A DNA stretch of 53,494 nt, taken from the NCBI RefSeq assembly GCF_029893105.1, contig NZ_JARXWG010000026.1, positions 1 through 53,494 of the forward strand, written 5' to 3'. Shown here piece by piece: positions 8,206 to 17,135 of the stretch. The stretch comes from Parabacteroides sp. PF5-9. Lineage in GTDB: Bacteria; Bacteroidota; Bacteroidia; Bacteroidales; Tannerellaceae. A program made the translations under genes and the position numbers. Position 1 is the stretch's first letter. Every line of letters starts with the position of its first letter. Below the pieces are notes generated by a model. It searched no databases. It was not told the origin of the DNA and saw nothing but the letters and a program-made list of their open reading frames with translations.

Positions 8206-9015
8206 ATGATCTGTTTCCCGAATGCAAAAATTAATCTGGGACTGAATATTGTCGGCAAACGCCCTGATGGGTATCACGATATAGAAACGGTTTTCTATCC
8301 CGTTCCTCTAAAAGATGCTTTGGAGATTGTTGCGGCAGACAATCAGTCGTTTACACAAACCGGCATTTGCGTAGAAGGCTTACCAGAAAACAATCTGGTG
8401 ATGAAAGCATTACGCCTACTAAAGGAAAGCCATCCGATCCCTTTTTTAGATATACATCTATTAAAAGCGATTCCGTTTGGTGCCGGTTTGGGAGGCGGAT
8501 CGGCCGATGCTGCATTTATGCTGAAACTGCTGAATGACTTTTGCGAATTAGGTCTATCCACAGAACAATTGGAAGAAATAGCAATAAAGATAGGCGCCGA
8601 CTGTCCTTTTTTTATTCAAAACAAACCGGTATTCGCCTCTGGGATCGGAAATGTGTTCACACCTGTTGAACTTTCGCTCAAAGGATATTATCTCTGTTTG
8701 ATCAAACCGGATGTTTCAGTATCAACGGCTGAGGCCTATTCATTAGTAAAACCTCAAAAAACATCGATTTCATTGCAGAAAATCGTTCAAAAACCGTTGA
8801 GTGAATGGAAGCAATACATGACAAATGATTTTGAAAAAAGTGTATTTGCCCGTCATCCTCTGATCGGAGAAATAAAAGAAAAACTGTATCAATCGGGGGC
8901 AATCTATGCTTCCATGTCCGGATCGGGCTCTTCCGTTTTCGGACTATTCCCGGAACAGACAGATCTGAAAGATCACTTCTCCGATTGCTTTGTATGGGAA
9001 GGTTCACTACTTTAG
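8206..9015 (+). CDS. ispE: 4-diphosphocytidyl-2-C-methyl-D-erythritol kinase
   Basis: The 269-residue GHMP-family kinase phosphorylates CDP-methylerythritol in the MEP pathway of isoprenoid synthesis. The N-terminal signature PNAKINLGLNIVGKRPDGYH and the ATP-binding motif PFGAGLGGGSADAAFML are both clear. The C-terminal MSGSGSSVFGLF is also typical of the family. Length is slightly short but within range. It lies 17 bp after the MFS gene and 23 bp before the Card1-like gene, in the same direction. Confidence 0.94.
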   Translation: MICFPNAKINLGLNIVGKRPDGYHDIETVFYPVPLKDALEIVAADNQSFTQTGICVEGLPENNLVMKALRLLKESHPIPFLDIHLLKAIPFGAGLGGGSADAAFMLKLLNDFCELGLSTEQLEEIAIKIGADCPFFIQNKPVFASGIGNVFTPVELSLKGYYLCLIKPDVSVSTAEAYSLVKPQKTSISLQKIVQKPLSEWKQYMTNDFEKSVFARHPLIGEIKEKLYQSGAIYASMSGSGSSVFGLFPEQTDLKDHFSDCFVWEGSLL

Positions 9016-9038
9016 ACACGTTCAAAAAGAGAGAAAAT

Positions 9039-10157
9039 ATGAAACATCAACTTATATTACTCGGAAAAGATATTAGTTCAGTCTATCATGGTATAAAAGA
9101 ATTCGCTCCGGATTGTATCCATTTATTGTATACGGATGAGACAAGGGAGATTGCCGACAATATGTTTCCACTGCTTCCAGACTCGATACAATATAAGATG
9201 TATAAGACCGAACCGTATAACGGCAATCAAGTGATGGAGATCTGCCGGGAAATCCATCGCCATTATTCGGGCGAATTCATGTATCATCTCTCGGAAGGGA
9301 CAAAACCGATGGCGTTGGCCGCCTATCAGGTTGCCAAAGAGTTGGGGATTCCCTCATTTTATCTCACCCAGCTTGGCGAATTGGTGTGGCTCGATTCGTT
9401 TGAAAAAAGAGAAATGCATTCCACGCTCGATAATGAGGAGATCCTTAAATTAAGCGGAAACACCCTATCCGGTTATCATGACATTAAAAATCTTGATCCG
9501 GAAGACATTCAGGGCTCATATGCTATCAAACATTTTATCGAAACATATCCGCACGATCATGCCCGATTAATGAAGTTTTTCGGTATTTTCTGTCAACGTC
9601 AGACCTCCCATTTACCAACATCAAAGGTCTTTGCCAGTGGGCTTCGATTTAAACAAAAAGAGGGCGCATTCATTGTAACGCAAAAAAACAAGGTCTTACT
9701 CCGTATCTCTCATTCCAATGGCATCCACCTTTATTTTAAAGGAAGTTGGTGGGAGACATTGGTTGCAAATCAGGTACGCATATGGAGCGAACGCAAAAAG
9801 AATGCGCCTGAGATCTGGCAAAATGTTATTTTCCAGACCGGAAATGCTAAAAACCAAGCAAAAAATGAGGTTGATGTATTGGTCAACAACAAACAGAAAC
9901 TCATCTTTATTGAATGTAAATCAGGGCAGATCACTCAGAACGATATCTACAAAATGGATGGGGTACGCGAAACATATGGAGGCGATATTTCTCGCGCCGT
10001 ACTTGCCAGTTACTACCCATTAGATCATTCTCTGCAGGAGAAATGCAAAGATCTGCAGATCCATCTCTTTGCTCCAGCACACGTAACCGAACGTTTTGAG
10101 CATATCGAACAAATGCCCGACTGGTTAGATCAGATGACACTGGAGTTACAGTTGTGA
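9039..10157 (+). CDS. CARF-domain nuclease of the Card1/Can2 (DUF1887) type
   Basis: The 372-residue protein has two visible parts. Residues 1 to about 140 look like a CARF Rossmann domain, with MKHQLILLGKD at the start and the ligand-loop motif SEGTKPM at Ser85-Met91. The C-terminal part is a PD-(D/E)xK nuclease: Asp279 in NEVDVLV, then Glu292 and Lys294 in FIECKSG. The spacing is close to the Asp-Glu-Lys triad of Card1 from Treponema succinifaciens, as I recall it. Card1/Can2 proteins sense cyclic tetra-adenylate made by type III CRISPR systems and then cut nucleic acid. No cas gene or CRISPR array is in the window; the gene instead ends a folC-MFS-ispE run. Upstream in-frame ATGs overlap the end of ispE; the ATG at 9039 begins directly with the first CARF strand. 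Confidence 0.85.
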   Translation: MKHQLILLGKDISSVYHGIKEFAPDCIHLLYTDETREIADNMFPLLPDSIQYKMYKTEPYNGNQVMEICREIHRHYSGEFMYHLSEGTKPMALAAYQVAKELGIPSFYLTQLGELVWLDSFEKREMHSTLDNEEILKLSGNTLSGYHDIKNLDPEDIQGSYAIKHFIETYPHDHARLMKFFGIFCQRQTSHLPTSKVFASGLRFKQKEGAFIVTQKNKVLLRISHSNGIHLYFKGSWWETLVANQVRIWSERKKNAPEIWQNVIFQTGNAKNQAKNEVDVLVNNKQKLIFIECKSGQITQNDIYKMDGVRETYGGDISRAVLASYYPLDHSLQEKCKDLQIHLFAPAHVTERFEHIEQMPDWLDQMTLELQL

Positions 10158-10219
10158 CGAATGAGATTCCTCCAGATGAATCCCCGTTCCTTTTAAGCAA
10201 CAATCTCTCTTCCCGTTCA

Positions 10220-10249
10220 TTGCATTCTTAAACTAAACACTTACCTTTG
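10220..10249 (+). promoter_or_regulatory. Promoter with -33 TTG and -7 TACCTTTG before the purF-like gene
   Basis: TTG at 10220-10222 and TACCTTTG at 10242-10249 are separated by 19 bases, the spacing expected for the Bacteroidetes housekeeping sigma factor. This is the best promoter in the window. Confidence 0.7.
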
Positions 10250-10284
10250 TGGCTCATTTAAATCATCTAAAACAAAGATAATCG

Positions 10285-11688
10285 ATGGGCGGCTTTTTCG
10301 GAACAATTTCCACTTCGGCATGTGCTACAGATCTGTTCTATGGCACTGATTACAACTCACACCTGGGGACACGCCGGGGAGGTATGGCAACTTATAACGA
10401 CGGTATATTCAGACGTTCAATCCATAACTTGGAGAACTCCTATTTCCGAACACGTTTTGAGGGCGAATTGGATAAATTCGAAGGTAATTCCGGCATTGGG
10501 ATCATCAGTGATACCGACCCCCAACCGATTTTCATTAATTCCCACCTGGGCAAGTTTGCTCTTGTAACAGTGGCAAAGGTCAATAACCTCGATGAATTGG
10601 AAAAAGAGTTACTGGATAATGGCGCTCATTTTACCGAGTTAAGTTCTGGGCAGACCAACCAAACCGAGTTAATCGCTTTATTAATTGCACAAGGCAACTC
10701 CTTTGTCGAAGGCATTGAAAATGTGTATGAGAAAGTCAAAGGATCTTGTTCAATGCTGATTTTAACAGAAAATAGCATTATTGCCGCACGTGATAAATTG
10801 GGTCGAACACCTATTTTAATCGGGAAAAAGGATGGTGCTTTTGCCGCAAGTAGCGAGCCTTGTAGTTTTCCCAACCTCGAATTCGAACTCTTTTACAATG
10901 TCGGTCCAGGGGAAATCGTTGAACTGACCCCTTACAAAATGACACCGTTACGTGCTCCAAATAAAAAAATGCAGGTATGCTCTTTCCTTTGGGTATATTA
11001 TGGATATCCGGTGTCTGACTATGAAGGTGTGAATGTCGATGCCGTGCGTTATGCTACAGGTAAAGCGATGGCTCAAAAAGATGATGTCGATGCAGACTAT
11101 GTGGCTGCCATTCCTGACTCCGGCATTGGCATGGGACTAGGGTATGCAGAGGGGAAAGGGATTCCTTACCGCCGGGCAATTATTAAATATACACCAACCT
11201 GGCCACGTAGTTTTACACCGGCTAACCAGCAAGTACGTGATTTGGTAGCTAAAATGAAATTGATCCCTAACCGTCAACTCTTGCGAGATAAAAAAGTAAT
11301 TTTCTGTGACGACTCCATTGTTCGTGGTACACAATTGCGCGACAATGTCAATATCCTCTATGGGTACGGAGCCGAAGAGGTGCATATGCGGTTAGGTTGT
11401 CCACCGATCCTCCACGCCTGTCCTTTCGTCGGCTTTTCGGCCTCAAAATCTGCTTTAGAGTTGATTGCCCGACGAATGGTCAAAGAATTGGAAGGAGATG
11501 ATTCGAAAGACTTGGATTTATATGCAACAACAGGTTCCGAGCAATACAACGCCATGGTCGACCGTATCCGTCAACGACTGAATATCACTACCTTAAAATT
11601 CAATAGCGTTGAAGATTTGATCAAAGCGATCGGACTACCTAAGGAATGTATATGTACACATTGTTATAACGGCACCAGCTATTTCTAA
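10285..11688 (+). CDS. Amidophosphoribosyltransferase-like protein lacking the N-terminal cysteine
   Basis: The 467-residue protein has the two-domain layout of PurF: an N-terminal Ntn-type glutaminase domain and a C-terminal phosphoribosyltransferase domain with the PRPP motif [17 protein letters not shown]-terminal cysteines (CICTHCYNG) resemble the Fe-S ligands of Bacillus-type PurF. In normal PurF the residue after Met is the catalytic cysteine (MCGIxG), which becomes the N-terminus. Here the sequence is MGGFFG, so the glutaminase nucleophile is replaced by glycine. The strong promoter just upstream leaves no room for another start. It may use free ammonia, be regulatory or have another role; I would not call it purF without finding a second copy in the genome. 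pepT follows 13 bp downstream. Confidence 0.82.
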   Translation: MGGFFGTISTSACATDLFYGTDYNSHLGTRRGGMATYNDGIFRRSIHNLENSYFRTRFEGELDKFEGNSGIGIISDTDPQPIFINSHLGKFALVTVAKVNNLDELEKELLDNGAHFTELSSGQTNQTELIALLIAQGNSFVEGIENVYEKVKGSCSMLILTENSIIAARDKLGRTPILIGKKDGAFAASSEPCSFPNLEFELFYNVGPGEIVELTPYKMTPLRAPNKKMQVCSFLWVYYGYPVSDYEGVNVDAVRYATGKAMAQKDDVDADYVAAIPDSGIGMGLGYAEGKGIPYRRAIIKYTPTWPRSFTPANQQVRDLVAKMKLIPNRQLLRDKKVIFCDDSIVRGTQLRDNVNILYGYGAEEVHMRLGCPPILHACPFVGFSASKSALELIARRMVKELEGDDSKDLDLYATTGSEQYNAMVDRIRQRLNITTLKFNSVEDLIKAIGLPKECICTHCYNGTSYF

Positions 11689-11701
11689 ATCGTCAGACAA
11701 C

Positions 11702-12925
11702 ATGAATATAACCGAGCGCTTCCTGAAATACGTTTCATTTGATACCGAGTCGAGTGAGACGAACCAAACAACACCAAGTACACCCGGACAATATGTTTTT
11801 GCACAAGAGTTAGCCAACGAACTCGAAGAGATCGGACTCGAAGAGATCTCTTTGGATGAAAACGCTTATCTGATGGCAACGCTTCCGGCCAATGTCGAAC
11901 AGGAAGTGCCTGTCATCGGATTTATTGCTCATCTGGATACCAGTCCGGATATGTCGGGGAAAGATGTACATCCCCGTATCGTCAGCTATCAGGGTGGGAA
12001 TATAACCCTCTCTGAAGACGGACAAACCGTATTAACGTCGGATATGTTTCCGGAAATCATGGATTATGTCGGACAAGAGATTATTGTCACCGACGGGCAA
12101 ACACTATTAGGCGCTGATGATAAAGCAGGTGTGGCCGCCATTATCTCAGCGATGGCCTACCTGAAAGCACATCCCGAAATCAAACATGGGAAAATACGGA
12201 TTGCTTTCACGCCTGACGAAGAGATCGGACAAGGTGCCGATCATTTCGATGTCAAGAAGTTCGGCTGCCAATGGGGATATACAGTCGACGGTGGCCAGAT
12301 CGGAGAGTTAGAATATGAGAATTTTAATGCCGCCGGCGCAACGATCCGTTTTAAAGGATTGAATGTGCATCCGGGAACAGCTAAAGATAAGATGGTCAAC
12401 GCCTCTTTATTAGCTATTGAATTTGCCGGATGGTTACCACAAACAGAACGTCCGGAGCATACCTCCGGTTATGACGGTTTTTTTCATCTGACCAATATGA
12501 ATGGTTCTGTAGAAGACGCCAGCCTTTCCTATATTATCCGTGATCATTCGGCACGGTTATTCAAGGAGAAAAAAGAGTTGTTGGAAGCTTTAGTGATGCG
12601 GATGAACGAAAAACATCCGGGAAGTACTCATCTCGACATACATGATCAATATTATAATATGCGGGAAATGGTTGAACCCCACAAAGAGATGATCATCGAC
12701 CTGGCTTTTGAAGCGATGACAGAAGTGGGTGTCAAACCGATTATCAAACCCATCAGGGGAGGTACCGACGGGGCACGGCTCTCTTTTATGGGATTACCCT
12801 GTCCCAACATCTTCGCAGGTGGCCATAATTTCCATGGGCGGTATGAATATCTGCCGATTCGATCCATGCAGAAAAGCATGGAGACCATCATTAAAATCGC
12901 TGAACTGTTAATACATAAATCTTAA
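11702..12925 (+). CDS. pepT: Peptidase T (tripeptide aminopeptidase)
   Basis: The 407-residue M20B metallopeptidase removes the N-terminal residue of tripeptides in the cytoplasm. Metal and catalytic motifs are visible: HLDTSPD from His77, [22 protein letters not shown] with the catalytic Glu pair, and [12 protein letters not shown] and [11 protein letters not shown] near the C-terminus. Length is the usual one. It lies between the purF-like gene and gcvT with gaps of 13 and 12 bp, so the three are probably co-transcribed. Confidence 0.95.
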   Translation: MNITERFLKYVSFDTESSETNQTTPSTPGQYVFAQELANELEEIGLEEISLDENAYLMATLPANVEQEVPVIGFIAHLDTSPDMSGKDVHPRIVSYQGGNITLSEDGQTVLTSDMFPEIMDYVGQEIIVTDGQTLLGADDKAGVAAIISAMAYLKAHPEIKHGKIRIAFTPDEEIGQGADHFDVKKFGCQWGYTVDGGQIGELEYENFNAAGATIRFKGLNVHPGTAKDKMVNASLLAIEFAGWLPQTERPEHTSGYDGFFHLTNMNGSVEDASLSYIIRDHSARLFKEKKELLEALVMRMNEKHPGSTHLDIHDQYYNMREMVEPHKEMIIDLAFEAMTEVGVKPIIKPIRGGTDGARLSFMGLPCPNIFAGGHNFHGRYEYLPIRSMQKSMETIIKIAELLIHKS

Positions 12926-12937
12926 AACACAGATAAC

Positions 12938-14023
12938 ATGAAACTTACTCCGTTTACCGACACCCATATTATATTGGGTGCTAAAATGCATGAATTTGCA
13001 GGTTATAATATGCCGATTGAATACTCGGGTATTATCGATGAACACCTGACAGTTGTCAATGGTGTTGGTGTATTCGATGTGTCCCATATGGGAGAATTCT
13101 GGGTAAAAGGACCGAATGCCCTCGCTTTTCTGCAGCATGTGACATCCAATGACGTAAATACGCTTTCTCCGGGTAAAATCCAGTATACCTGCTTCCCCAA
13201 CGAGAAAGGTGGTATAGTGGATGATTTTCTGTTATATTGCTATGAACCGGAAAAATACCTGTTGGTAGTCAATGCCAGCAATATGGAAAAAGACTGGGAT
13301 TGGTGTGTGAAACACAACCATGCCGGAGCAGAATTGGAGAATGCTTCCGACCACATGGCTCAATTAGCCGTACAGGGGCCAAAAGCAACAGAGGTGTTGC
13401 AACGATTGACCTCCATCGATCTCTCATCCATCCCCTACTATACATTCAAAACCGGAGAATTTGCCGGATGTCCGGAAGTCATTATCTCCAATACCGGTTA
13501 TACGGGAGCCGGAGGTTTCGAATTATATTTCTATCCACAATATGCCAAACAAATATGGGAAGCTGTTTTCAAAGCCGGAGAGCCGGAAGGCATCAAGCCG
13601 ATTGGTCTTGGAGCGCGTGATACACTGCGTCTGGAAATGGGATTCTGCCTTTATGGAAATGATCTGGATGACACCACATCTCCGATTGAAGCCGGTTTAG
13701 GATGGATCACTAAATTTGCCGAAGGCAAAGATTTCGTCAACCGCGCAGAGTTGGAACGCCAGAAGAAAGAGGGCGTAAGCCGTAAATTGGCTGCCTTCGA
13801 AATGATCGACAAAGGCATTCCCCGCCATGGGTATGAGATTGTGGATGCCAATGGCAACCCGATCGGAACCGTAACCTCGGGAACAATGTCACCCTGCTTG
13901 AAAATCGGTATCGGTATGGGATATCTTAAACCGGAATTCACCAAACCGGATACAGAGATTTATATTCAGATCCGAAACAGAAACCTCAAAGCAAAAGTGG
14001 TAAAAACACCTTTCCGGAAATAA
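12938..14023 (+). CDS. gcvT: Glycine cleavage system T protein (aminomethyltransferase)
   Basis: The 361-residue protein transfers the methylene group from the aminomethyl-lipoyl H protein to tetrahydrofolate, releasing ammonia. Family signatures include [13 protein letters not shown] near the N-terminus, [20 protein letters not shown], the [19 protein letters not shown] segment and the C-terminal [20 protein letters not shown]. The gcvH and gcvP genes are not in the window. It ends the run with pepT. The following gap to 14291 holds a dispersed repeat and a terminator for the opposing locus. Confidence 0.95.
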   Translation: MKLTPFTDTHIILGAKMHEFAGYNMPIEYSGIIDEHLTVVNGVGVFDVSHMGEFWVKGPNALAFLQHVTSNDVNTLSPGKIQYTCFPNEKGGIVDDFLLYCYEPEKYLLVVNASNMEKDWDWCVKHNHAGAELENASDHMAQLAVQGPKATEVLQRLTSIDLSSIPYYTFKTGEFAGCPEVIISNTGYTGAGGFELYFYPQYAKQIWEAVFKAGEPEGIKPIGLGARDTLRLEMGFCLYGNDLDDTTSPIEAGLGWITKFAEGKDFVNRAELERQKKEGVSRKLAAFEMIDKGIPRHGYEIVDANGNPIGTVTSGTMSPCLKIGIGMGYLKPEFTKPDTEIYIQIRNRNLKAKVVKTPFRK

Positions 14024-14070
14024 AAACATGAACCTGTTCCTTTTTGGGATACATCTGAAAGCTTATTTTG

Positions 14071-14161
14071 TCAGACGTAAGTCTGTTTTCTGTTAGAGGT
14101 ACCTCTAACAGAAAAGTGATTTACATGGCTCAAATAAACCGATAAGATGTTTCCGGTTTTT
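14071..14161 (-). repeat. Dispersed intergenic element, copy 2 (short form)
   Basis: One perfect unit, TTAGAGGTACCTCTAAC, starts at 14093. A degenerate unit, TCAGACGTAAGTCTG, starts 22 bp earlier at 14071. The leader, read on the minus strand, spans about 14111-14161 (AAAAACCGGAAACATCTTAT, then GGTTTATTTGAGCCATG) and closely matches the leader of copy 3. It lies between the convergent gcvT and SusE-like genes. Confidence 0.82.
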
Positions 14162-14221
14162 GTTTGTGTTGTTTCGAAAAGATCAACATTCGAAAACGTT
14201 GTGGGAATAATAATTGTGCAA

Positions 14222-14269
14222 TAAAAAAAAGGTTATGAATCCTCTTTGCAGAGGAAAACATAACCTTTT
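14222..14269 (-). terminator. Terminator of the polysaccharide utilisation locus
   Basis: AAAAGGTTATG pairs with CATAACCTTTT, and an inner TCCTCT/AGAGGA stem extends the fold. On the minus strand it is followed by a run of T, as expected after the SusE-like gene ending at 14292. Confidence 0.8.
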
Positions 14270-14291
14270 AACCTAATATAGATAACCTTAC

Positions 14292-15629
14292 TTACTTCTT
14301 AACGACTGTCAGAACCGCTTTATCGATTCCTGCCGTTACATCTACCGTAAAGACATACGTTGCACCTTCTTCCAGTGTGACATCTGGCAATAATCCAAGG
14401 TTACCCGGATCAAGCCCATTTTCTCCATCTCCGATGAAGATCAGGTTGCTGTTGGTCGTCATGAACTCATGAGTTAATTCACCTCCCCAATCTTTCTGAT
14501 GGAAGAATTTAAAGTTGATTGCATCGGTGTTCACCGTTTCACCGCCAACGACTGTCAACTGGTATATCTTATCCGCAATCGGAGACATACATAAAGCGTT
14601 ACCAGGGGTCCAACCCACTTGACTGGTTGCTATATCTGGTTTACCCACACCTTCACCAATCACCCAGATCGCACCTGTTCCATCTTCCTGCAAGGTAGCA
14701 AGCGAATTACCCGACAAAACCTCTACTTTGAAGTATTGTTTTGTCAGATTGGCCGCGATACGATATTTGCCGGTGATAGGCACGAAGTTATAAACACCTT
14801 CCGATTTTTCCTCGATAAAATCAGCGTCTATCCACCAATTCTCTATACCGGAAATACCTTCGATGGTCAACTCCTCTCCTTGTGTCAATTCCAGATCAAT
14901 TTGATAATTTTCTTTATCAACCATACTCATCTTCTGACCATTAAGTAGAATTTCAAAGAATGGAGCAGCTTCGTATGTTTTCGTATTAAACACAACCGAA
15001 TATGCACCTCCTTGTGGACTCACAAAAGGGATGTAATTGGAAACACCTTCTGTGATCGCACCACTCTCCCAGCCAAAGACCAATTCAGTTCCTTTCTCGT
15101 CGACTACCGGTGTCTTGATATAAGCCGGCAAATCGGTCGAAGGGAATGCTTCTGTGACCGCATACTCATACGGTGTTCCGGTAGGGAGCATCGGATAAGA
15201 GGCGTTTTCCGTGATTAGAATAAGATAGGGATAGTCGGCACGGGTAACCGGCAGATCGAACGTTTGCTTACTATTTTTCATTGTCGTATTGAGTAAAACA
15301 AACTCCAATGTTGCCGTTCCGTCGGGGGTACCTTTATAGAAAGGTACAGAAATAGTTCCCGAATATTCTCCATTTGATTTTGTACGGATTGTAGTCGTAG
15401 AAACCACCTCTTCACCGAAATATAACTGAGCGGTCAATGTAGAAAGTGCGATGTCATCATTTACCGTAACAGTAAAAGGCAGATTGTCTCCAAAATGTAC
15501 ATTCTGGAACTGGCTTTTTACTTCCATCACAGGATTCCCTGCAGGACGGATTTCGTTATCATCATCCGAGCAGGATGCCAAAAGAACAAAACCCATTAAA
15601 CTAAGTATCCAATATTTTAAGTTTTTCAT
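14292..15629 (-). CDS. SusE/SusF-like surface glycan-binding lipoprotein (distal)
   Basis: The 445-residue protein starts MKNLKYWILSLMGFVLLASC, a lipoprotein signal, followed by SDDDNE, which resembles the surface-export signal of Bacteroidetes lipoproteins. An Ig-like N-terminal domain (VHFGDNLPFTVTVNDD, about residues 40-130) precedes SusE/SusF-type beta domains; the C-terminal part (INFKFFHQKDWGGELTHEF) fits the starch-binding-like outer-membrane fold. It probably binds glycan at the cell surface beside SusC/SusD. Its N-terminal domain resembles that of the other binding protein at 17136-18527. A start at 15653 is possible but overlaps the GH30 gene; 15629 begins directly at the signal peptide. 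Confidence 0.78.
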   Translation of the reverse strand: MKNLKYWILSLMGFVLLASCSDDDNEIRPAGNPVMEVKSQFQNVHFGDNLPFTVTVNDDIALSTLTAQLYFGEEVVSTTTIRTKSNGEYSGTISVPFYKGTPDGTATLEFVLLNTTMKNSKQTFDLPVTRADYPYLILITENASYPMLPTGTPYEYAVTEAFPSTDLPAYIKTPVVDEKGTELVFGWESGAITEGVSNYIPFVSPQGGAYSVVFNTKTYEAAPFFEILLNGQKMSMVDKENYQIDLELTQGEELTIEGISGIENWWIDADFIEEKSEGVYNFVPITGKYRIAANLTKQYFKVEVLSGNSLATLQEDGTGAIWVIGEGVGKPDIATSQVGWTPGNALCMSPIADKIYQLTVVGGETVNTDAINFKFFHQKDWGGELTHEFMTTNSNLIFIGDGENGLDPGNLGLLPDVTLEEGATYVFTVDVTAGIDKAVLTVVKK

Positions 15630-15640
15630 AAAACTAATTT

Positions 15641-17131
15641 TTATTTTTTCCAACGATATGATATAACAGATTTTCCGGGCACATTGTAGCTGAAATGCTG
15701 TTTGCCGTCGTCCAATGTAATCGTCTTACTTTCTGTCTGGCTGTTCAGCAATACGACCGCATAAGTTCCGTCCGGGTTTTCAAAAGCGGAATAGAAAAAG
15801 CCTGTTTCCGAAAAACCGGATGTGCCGATACGCACAGCGCCTGGTTTGACTACAGATGAAAGATGACCGACAATGTAATAATGCGAATTACGTGTAATCG
15901 TCGCATAGTCTGATCGTTCGATATCGACTGCTCCATAACAGGTCTGGCAACCGCCTTCGCGGTTAGGACCACGTTCGCTATCAAGCATCAGATTCCATAC
16001 AATAACCCCTTTACACCAGTTATTCACCGTACCTAACGCCACTTCGCGCATATCTTCAATCAAACGCAATTCCAGATTACGTCCATCATTCCAGGTACCG
16101 ATAGAAGTCTCCGTAAAAACCAACTCTTTATCGGGATATCTCTCATGAATATCGAGCAATTCGGATTTATCTCCTCCGTAGTTGTGATAAGCTGCACCAG
16201 CAACAAGATCGCTATCGATTCCCGCATCATAGATTTTCACCGGATAATCGTTTTGATCGGCCATATTATCATAATTGTAATTGTGGTCGAACAGATAAAT
16301 TTTCGTATTCAGCGAAGCCTTTTTGAATTGAGGCACTAAATGATCTTTTACAAAATCAAGTTGCTCTTTCCATCCCATAAAAAGAGAGGCCGAATTACCA
16401 TGATTCAACGGCTCGTTCTGAGGAGTAACCGAATAGATCCGGATACCTTCTTGCTCAAACGCTTGAATCCATTTCACAAAGTAAGAGGCATAATCCGCAT
16501 AATAAGTCGGATTCAATTGGCCACTGGTCCAAGAGTTAAACGGCTGCATATCTTTCAGGTTATTCACTTTCATCCAACGGGGTGATGTCCACGGAGAACC
16601 CATGATATTAATATCGGGATTGATCTCCAATATTCGCTTTAGGATCGGGATGACATACTCTGTCTCTTCCGAAGTCAGTCCGAAGTTTTCTATACCCGGA
16701 GTATCACAACAGGTATATTCGCTCAAAGAGAAGTCTGAACAACCAATCGCTACACGGATATAACTAAAACCCATACCTTCTGTAGGTGAAAAAGTCTCTT
16801 TCAGAAACTTCTCCCGGTTTTCGAGGCTCATCTGCATCAAGTTATAACAAGACGAACCGGTGACAGCCGCACCGAACCCATCCATCGATTGATAGCGCGT
16901 AGCAGGTTCCAATTTGATTGTGGAAGGCGACATATTGTCTTTCGCACTAAAATCGACAGCCTGTTTCTTAAAATCCTGTGAACGCGTATTCGTTGTAATG
17001 TAGATCGTTACATCTCCTTTCGTCTCCGGTTCAGGGATCTCTCCATTCTCTTTCGTTTTTGAATCGCCGCACGCAACCAGGCATAAGAGCGAAGCCAAAC
17101 ATATATTTTTAAACAAAAATATTTTTTTCAT
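15641..17131 (-). CDS. GH30 family glycoside hydrolase lipoprotein
   Basis: The 496-residue protein has a lipoprotein signal with the lipid-anchored Cys21 (CLVAC), so it is probably at the outer membrane. The GH30 barrel starts near residue 70 with YQSMDGFGAAVTGSS. The acid/base Glu240 is in TPQNEP and the nucleophile Glu341 is in FTETSIGTW. A C-terminal beta domain ends in VISYRWKK. GH30 includes glucosylceramidases, xylanases and beta-1,6-glucanases. In a SusCD locus, and with this sequence flavour, subfamily 3 endo-beta-1,6-glucanase is the most likely assignment, but this is inference. It sits between two glycan-binding protein genes. Confidence 0.88.
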   Translation of the reverse strand: MKKIFLFKNICLASLLCLVACGDSKTKENGEIPEPETKGDVTIYITTNTRSQDFKKQAVDFSAKDNMSPSTIKLEPATRYQSMDGFGAAVTGSSCYNLMQMSLENREKFLKETFSPTEGMGFSYIRVAIGCSDFSLSEYTCCDTPGIENFGLTSEETEYVIPILKRILEINPDINIMGSPWTSPRWMKVNNLKDMQPFNSWTSGQLNPTYYADYASYFVKWIQAFEQEGIRIYSVTPQNEPLNHGNSASLFMGWKEQLDFVKDHLVPQFKKASLNTKIYLFDHNYNYDNMADQNDYPVKIYDAGIDSDLVAGAAYHNYGGDKSELLDIHERYPDKELVFTETSIGTWNDGRNLELRLIEDMREVALGTVNNWCKGVIVWNLMLDSERGPNREGGCQTCYGAVDIERSDYATITRNSHYYIVGHLSSVVKPGAVRIGTSGFSETGFFYSAFENPDGTYAVVLLNSQTESKTITLDDGKQHFSYNVPGKSVISYRWKK

Positions 17132-17135
17132 TTTA

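Noticed and set aside
9039-10157. A nearby type III CRISPR system to explain the CARF nuclease
   Set aside because: No Cas10, Csm/Cmr, Cas6 or array is visible in the window on either strand.
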